Part shown: positions 42,860-47,334 of the stretch, piece after piece
How the letters are laid out: each line of letters starts with the position of its first letter
Numbering within the stretch: position 1 is the stretch's first letter
Program-made: the position numbers and the translations under genes
Assembly (NCBI GenBank): GCA_963677505.2
Contig: CAXXWB010000022.1
Location: forward strand, 1-47,334
Direction: 5' to 3'
Length of the DNA stretch: 47,334 bases
Origin: JBGSUZ01 sp963677505
Lineage (GTDB): Bacteria; Bacillota; Clostridia; Peptostreptococcales; Acidaminobacteraceae
The notes under the pieces: model-generated
Told to the model about the DNA's origin: nothing
What the model saw: the letters and a program-made list of their open reading frames with translations, nothing else
Databases searched by the model: none

Positions 42860-44863
42860 ATGAAAAATTTTGAAAAGTACGAAAGAGCCTATTTCTTACC
42901 GCCAACCATGTGCTATGACTGGGTTAAAAAAGACCACATCGACCACGCCCCTACTTGGTGCAGCGTTGACCTTAGAGATGGTAATCAAGCCCTAATTGAG
43001 CCTATGAACCTCTCTGAAAAACTAGAATACTTTAAAATGCTTGTAGCCATTGGCTTTAAGGAAATCGAAGTGGGTTTTCCCGCTGCATCTGAAACAGAAT
43101 ATAATTTTGTAAGAACCCTAATCGACCGCAACATGATTCCAGAGGATGTGACCATTCAAGTCCTTACTCAGGCGAGAGAACACATTATCAAAAAAACTTT
43201 CGAAGCCGTTAAAGGTGCCCCTCACGCCGTCATTCACCTCTATAACTCCACCTCCGTTGCCCAAAGAGAACAAGTCTTCAGAAAATCTAAGGAGGATATT
43301 AAAAAAATCGCCATAGAGGGCGCTAAACTTTTAAAATCTTTAGCAGAAACTTCAGAAGGACGTTTTTCTTTCCAGTACAGCCCTGAGAGCTTCCCAGGGA
43401 CAGAGGTTGAATATGCCCTTGATGTTTGTAATGCCGTCATTGAAATTTGGCAACCTACACCCCAAAGCAAAGTCATTATCAACTTGCCTACCACTGTAGA
43501 AATTGCCATGCCTCACGTTTTTGCCTCACAAGTAGAATATTTAAGTAAAAACTTAAGAGATCGAGAAAATGTGGTTTTATGCCTTCATCCTCACAATGAC
43601 CGAGGTAGTGCCATCAGCGATGCAGAATTAGGTATTTTAGCTGGTGCAGATCGTCTGGAAGGCACACTTTTTGGCAATGGTGAACGTACTGGTAATTTAG
43701 ATATTGTCACCGTTGCCATGAACCTATTCGCTCATGGGGTGAATCCTAACCTGGACTTTAGCAATATCAGTTCAATCATACAAACCTATGAACGCCTTAC
43801 AGGAATGCACGTTCATGAAAGAAGTCCTTATGCAGGAAATTTAGTCTTTACAGCTTTCTCGGGCTCTCACCAAGACGCTATTGCCAAAGGAATGAAGTGG
43901 CGTGAAAACAAGCAGCAGTCTAAATGGACTGTACCCTATTTGCCAATTGACCCTCAGGACCTGGGCAGAGAGTACGAAACCGATGTGATTCGTATTAATA
44001 GCCAGTCAGGCAAAGGTGGCGTCAGCTATATCCTGAAACAATCCTTTGGCTTATCTATTCCAGAAAAAATGAAAGAGGAAGTAGGTTACTACGCTAAACA
44101 TGTTTCCGATGTGGCCCATAAGGAACTGTCCCCTGAATGGATTTACCAAATTTTCCAAGACCGTTATGTCAATAACACTCCCATCTTCTCTATTCCAGAA
44201 GTTCACTTTAAACGAACTGAAGGAGCCATGACCGCTGAAATTTCAATTATGCAGGGTAATAAAGAGATGATTGTCAGCGCCTCTGGTAACGGTAGACTAG
44301 ACTGTGTCCATCAAGGCATTAAGTCTTACTTTGGACTGGAGTACGAGTTGACGACTTATGAGGAGCATGCTCTGTCTACTGGCTCCACTTCCAAAGCAGC
44401 TGCCTACGTAGGCATTACTAAAGATGACAAAACCTATTGGGGCGTTGGCTTTAACGAAGATATTATTACCGCTTCCTTCGAAGCCCTTGCCGTAGCTGTC
44501 AACCAACTCGAAGCCCTCATTGAAAGCCATGAGCAAAAGAAAGATGAAAGATTGACCGCTATTCTCAGTTATATTCATCAAAATTATATGACCGTCAGTT
44601 TAGAAGAACTTTCAGAAGAATTTTTCCTCTCGAAACCTTATCTTTCAAAATACATTAAAGAACAGTCAGGACAAACTTTTGTGGAAATTGTTAAGGAAAT
44701 CAAAATGCAAAAGGCACGGGGGCTACTCAAAAAAAGCGGCATGACCGTTGAGTCAGTGGCTGGTTCTGTAGGCTATGAAAGCCCGGAACACTTTAGCCGA
44801 GAATTTAAAAAGACTCATGGGGTCACACCGCTTCAATATAGAATTAAACAATCCATTGGTTAG
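42860..44863 (+). CDS. leuA: 2-isopropylmalate synthase fused to an AraC-type DNA-binding domain
   Basis: 667 residues. Residues 1-550 are a complete LeuA of the longer bacterial type: catalytic TIM barrel with DLRDGNQAL, the metal-binding HPHNDRGSA, GNGERTGN, and the C-terminal LeuA dimer/allosteric domain (ISIMQGNKEMIVSASGNG to FEALAVAVNQLEAL). It condenses acetyl-CoA with 2-oxoisovalerate, the first step of leucine synthesis. From about residue 563 an AraC/XylS domain follows without a break: two helix-turn-helices (LEELSEEFFLSKPYLSKYIKE; VAGSVGYESPEHFSREFKK) and the ending GVTPLQYR. The start is ATG 42860 with GAGAGG nine bases upstream; longer readings run back through the T-box. No other leu gene follows. 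The fusion suggests an enzyme that also binds DNA. Confidence 0.93.
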   Translation: MKNFEKYERAYFLPPTMCYDWVKKDHIDHAPTWCSVDLRDGNQALIEPMNLSEKLEYFKMLVAIGFKEIEVGFPAASETEYNFVRTLIDRNMIPEDVTIQVLTQAREHIIKKTFEAVKGAPHAVIHLYNSTSVAQREQVFRKSKEDIKKIAIEGAKLLKSLAETSEGRFSFQYSPESFPGTEVEYALDVCNAVIEIWQPTPQSKVIINLPTTVEIAMPHVFASQVEYLSKNLRDRENVVLCLHPHNDRGSAISDAELGILAGADRLEGTLFGNGERTGNLDIVTVAMNLFAHGVNPNLDFSNISSIIQTYERLTGMHVHERSPYAGNLVFTAFSGSHQDAIAKGMKWRENKQQSKWTVPYLPIDPQDLGREYETDVIRINSQSGKGGVSYILKQSFGLSIPEKMKEEVGYYAKHVSDVAHKELSPEWIYQIFQDRYVNNTPIFSIPEVHFKRTEGAMTAEISIMQGNKEMIVSASGNGRLDCVHQGIKSYFGLEYELTTYEEHALSTGSTSKAAAYVGITKDDKTYWGVGFNEDIITASFEALAVAVNQLEALIESHEQKKDERLTAILSYIHQNYMTVSLEELSEEFFLSKPYLSKYIKEQSGQTFVEIVKEIKMQKARGLLKKSGMTVESVAGSVGYESPEHFSREFKKTHGVTPLQYRIKQSIG

Positions 44864-44902
44864 ATTACAAGACCTTCCCACTAGGGATAGTGAATGTATT
44901 TT

Positions 44903-45697
44903 TTAGCAATCGATAAAGAATACCTCAGGGTTTTTCCTCACCGCACTGCAGTTTTGAATTAAAGTCTGGGTTATTTTAGTGATAAATTCATTATTAAAGA
45001 CCTTTGCGTTTACAGGGCAATTTTTTACACAGGCACAACATCGAATACATTTTGTACCATCTGTATGGCTAAAGTCCAGCGGGTCAATAGCTCCCGTTGG
45101 ACATACTTTTGCGCATAAGCCGCATTTTGTACAACTCTCAAGGGTTTCAGGTGCCATAGGTGGCAAGGCCATTTTTTCACGGTAAGGTTGTTTACCGTTG
45201 ACACTGAGCTCGACGATCAAACTGCTATTTTTAAGTTGGGTCATTAGATTTTTAACTTCTGTTCCAAAATTGTAAGCCCTTTCAAGGTCTTCCTCATCCG
45301 GTCTAGCTTCTGCAACCAATTTCGTATAGGAATGCTCGCCTACAAACGCGCCCCCTGCAATACCTGCAAACCCATTGCCTTCTAAGGTGTTTTTAAGTTC
45401 TAACAAAGCATCTTCATAAGCCCTATTCCCATAGACCACAACAAAAACTGCCTTGGTCTGATTGCCCTTAATCTTTTGAAGATACTCCGTCACTGTTTCT
45501 GGAACTCTTCCTGAATAGACTGGAACACCTACAATGAGCAACTCATTTTCTTGAATCTCTAGTGGCGCCATTCGACCTGAAGGTAAGGTAATGTTATGGT
45601 CATGAATAGGGTAACCCAGTGCTCGTCCAACTTCTTTAACAATTTTTTCTGTTGTACCCGTTGGACTGAAATACAGAGTATGGACCGATTTGATCAT
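44903..45697 (-). CDS. EFR1-family ferredoxin with flavodoxin-like domain
   Basis: 264 residues. The N-terminal flavodoxin-like domain (about 1-155) starts HTLYFSPTGTTEKIVKEVG, whose SPTGTT is the FMN phosphate loop. The C-terminal part (about 185-240) has two 4Fe-4S motifs, CTKCGLCAKVCP and CIRCCACVKNCP. It is a small soluble electron carrier or reductase of anaerobes; no specific partner is known. It is monocistronic, converging on the leuA-araC gene, whose stop lies 40 bp away. AGGAGGGC lies before the ATG. Confidence 0.92.
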   Translation of the reverse strand: MIKSVHTLYFSPTGTTEKIVKEVGRALGYPIHDHNITLPSGRMAPLEIQENELLIVGVPVYSGRVPETVTEYLQKIKGNQTKAVFVVVYGNRAYEDALLELKNTLEGNGFAGIAGGAFVGEHSYTKLVAEARPDEEDLERAYNFGTEVKNLMTQLKNSSLIVELSVNGKQPYREKMALPPMAPETLESCTKCGLCAKVCPTGAIDPLDFSHTDGTKCIRCCACVKNCPVNAKVFNNEFITKITQTLIQNCSAVRKNPEVFFIDC

Positions 45698-45813
45698 TGA
45701 TTTTGCCCTCCTAGAAAGTTGATTTTCATGTTTGATAGAAATAAATACCCTATATGCTATTTATTAATCATACCACAAGCTTCTCTACCCATGATATAAG
45801 TAGCCCTTTCAAC

Positions 45814-45868
45814 TAAAAAAAGTCACTCACAGATGTCTAAATTAAGGACTCTCTGCTGAATGACTTTT
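45814..45868 (-). terminator. Rho-independent terminator downstream of the small unknown gene
   Basis: Long imperfect stem (AAAGTCATTCAGCAGA... paired with ...TCTGTGAGTGACTTT) followed by seven T on the minus strand. Confidence 0.8.
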
Positions 45869-45925
45869 CATTATTCCAGCCCGTGGGCATTTTAAACAGT
45901 GCTTTTAAAATATTGTGCTCACAAT

Positions 45926-46159
45926 TTACATGACGTGTTCATAGAAATTTTGTATAACCAGAGTCATGTCTTGAGGTTCTATGGGCAATTCGCTGATATA
46001 TTCTTCACACCAAATTGAAAAGGGTACATCTTTGTTGTTATTTTTTTCACTAAAATTAATCTTTTCTAGCATTTCACTGTAGCTTTCTGGAGAAATATCA
46101 ATTTTTTCTTCTGGACAAACATCTTCTTTCCACGTTCCAATAATTAGTGTTGAGTTCAT
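45926..46159 (-). CDS. Small acidic protein of unknown function
   Basis: About 77 residues from ATG 46159 (GAGG about nine bases upstream); an ATG seven codons earlier is possible. It starts MNSTLIIGTWKEDVCPEEK and is acidic, with no membrane helix or signal peptide. I do not recognise a family. The clear ribosome site and the terminator after it support a real gene. It lies between the EFR1 ferredoxin and fliB-like genes on the same strand. Confidence 0.55.
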   Translation of the reverse strand: MNSTLIIGTWKEDVCPEEKIDISPESYSEMLEKINFSEKNNNKDVPFSIWCEEYISELPIEPQDMTLVIQNFYEHVM

Positions 46160-46315
46160 AAATATACGCCTCGCTTCCAAAGGGTTAGGGAAAAGTTGAA
46201 AATCATATTCTTCGTTATTTTTTTATCATATACTTGTATACATTTTAACAATGTTTTTTTGTATTGTAAATGATTTTTGAAAAGAATATTTTCAATTTTC
46301 TCTCTTTTGCCCCTT

Positions 46316-47334
46316 TCAGTTGGCTACCAGTGCCATTAAACAGTCTCTCTGAGTTAAGTGACCTTTTTCAAGGTATTTAACCACTGCGTTCATATAATTT
46401 TGATCGGTAACTATCGTCTTTGTTAAAGACTGAATCAACTTAAGGGACGTCTCATCTTTCATTCCCTTTTCCAAGGCGCTAAGTCCTGTCAGGTTAAAAC
46501 GAATTAAGCCATAAACGACGCACATTTTTACATAAGCATCCCAAGGGTCCTTATCTTTTAAGCTGTCTAAACCGTATACATAAACATAATTGACCAAATA
46601 ATTTTCTAGCAGATAGGGCTTTGATGTCAGGTAGGGCTTTAAATAAGTATTGTAATGGGTTTCGTAAGTTTGCTCTAAGGTTTTTGCCTTTACTTTACCA
46701 TAAACATCTAAAACCCCCATGAGGCAGTCAATGTATCGCTTAGAAAAGAAGGTGATGGTATCTCCTTCTTTAAACTTCATGGATAGCATTTCATTAAGAG
46801 TCTCAAAAGGTTTTATTGGTCCCTGTTGACCCTTCCCTAGCTTGGCTTTATGCGATGTTTTTTTCCAGCAGTAAGCCAACATGATTAAGTCGTGCGTGAA
46901 GGTCAAAGGTTCTGTCTTTAAGCAGCTTAATCATTTCATCCCTTAGGGCTAAGGTTTTTTTCTAGATGTTCCTTCTCTTCCAAATTTGTAAATTCAGGCG
47001 CAATCACATAGAAGTCGTCTAAATCTACGGTTTCATCGACCCATTCAAATTGAATGCCACCTTTCTCAAAGAGAATCTGCTCAGCTGCAACAGAGCATGA
47101 CATTTCAAGCCCTCGGTGCCATTGTCCATTAAGAGAAAAGATAGCTCTAGGATAACTTTTACAAGTTTTAGATAAATGGGGCTCCCCTAAGTTTAAAATA
47201 ACTTCACATAACTGTTCTTGATTGAGAAAAGGACAAGATAAATTGCTGTCTAAATTAATTCTGGCGTAGTCATCCTCGTTAATGGATTTAGGATTTTTAG
47301 AGATACCTGTTTTTTACAATCGATTGAATAATGG
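46316..47334 (-). CDS. fliB: Flagellin lysine-N-methylase FliB-like protein, partial and frame-broken
   Basis: The 5' end lies beyond the right edge. The upstream part reads DDYARINLDSNLSCPFLNQ-EQLCEVILNLG..., TCKSYPRAIFSLNG and GLEMSCSVAAEQIL, with the conserved Cys and the CKxYPR motif of the FliB family, which is thought to use an iron-sulfur cluster. A run of seven T at 46955-46961 and an extra base near 46885 each shift the frame by +1; beyond them the C-terminal helical domain continues (ENYLVNYVYVYGLDSL) to the stop at 46316. Near 47300 there is another in-frame stop or shift that I could not resolve. FliB methylates lysines of flagellin, implying that the cell has flagella. Confidence 0.75.

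Overview
The window is low-GC DNA (by eye about 40% GC) with strong Shine-Dalgarno sites, a perfect CIRCE element, a T-box leader, HD-GYP signalling proteins, an EFR1-type ferredoxin, a NifX-like protein and a flagellin methylase. This points to an anaerobic, probably motile member of the Clostridia (Firmicutes). I cannot name the genus. I see no rRNA, tRNA, CRISPR array, insertion sequence or phage gene.

Layout. 1-2951 (minus): the start of a multi-PAS/GAF sensor running off the left edge, and a REC-HD-GYP response regulator. 3094-9701 (plus): a complete N-type ATPase operon in the diagnostic order beta, epsilon, AtpQ, AtpR, a, c, b(+delta-like), alpha, gamma. Its b gene carries a run of 20 C and its alpha gene is frameshifted. 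9721-12795: DUF4438, NifX-like, Xaa-Pro peptidase and deformylase-like genes. 12933-16392: an ABC exporter operon ending in a DUF523-DUF1722 protein. 16519-20424: glutathione peroxidase, a small ankyrin protein, a DAK2-DegV (FakA-FakB-like) fusion and a DUF1295 protein. 20474-25456: a membrane GAF/HD-GYP phosphodiesterase, diaminopropionate ammonia-lyase, an EamA transporter and CIRCE-controlled Hsp20. 25521-37988 (minus): an NADH:rubredoxin-reductase-like flavoprotein, TldD/PmbA, a very large hybrid histidine kinase, and a marR-ftsH-CDF operon. 38207-41390: GNAT, alkyltransferase-like protein, glycerate kinase, a membrane protein and a small SH3-like protein. 41561-44863: RarD, then a leucine T-box leading into a 2-isopropylmalate synthase fused to an AraC DNA-binding domain. 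44903-47334 (minus): an EFR1 ferredoxin, a small unknown protein and a broken FliB flagellin lysine methylase.

The most unusual items are the LeuA-AraC fusion behind a T-box, with a palindrome touching its predicted -35 box, and the 20-C tract in the stator gene of a laterally mobile type of ATPase.

A caution applies to the whole window. I found eleven reading-frame breaks in seven genes (atpA, EamA, hsp20, tldD x3, hybrid kinase x2, the SH3-like gene, fliB x2). Every one is a +1 change, and several lie in runs of 6-7 identical bases. That one-sided pattern looks more like insertion-type sequencing error than gene decay, so I annotate these as whole genes with a broken frame. The same doubt must be kept for the exact length of the C tract.
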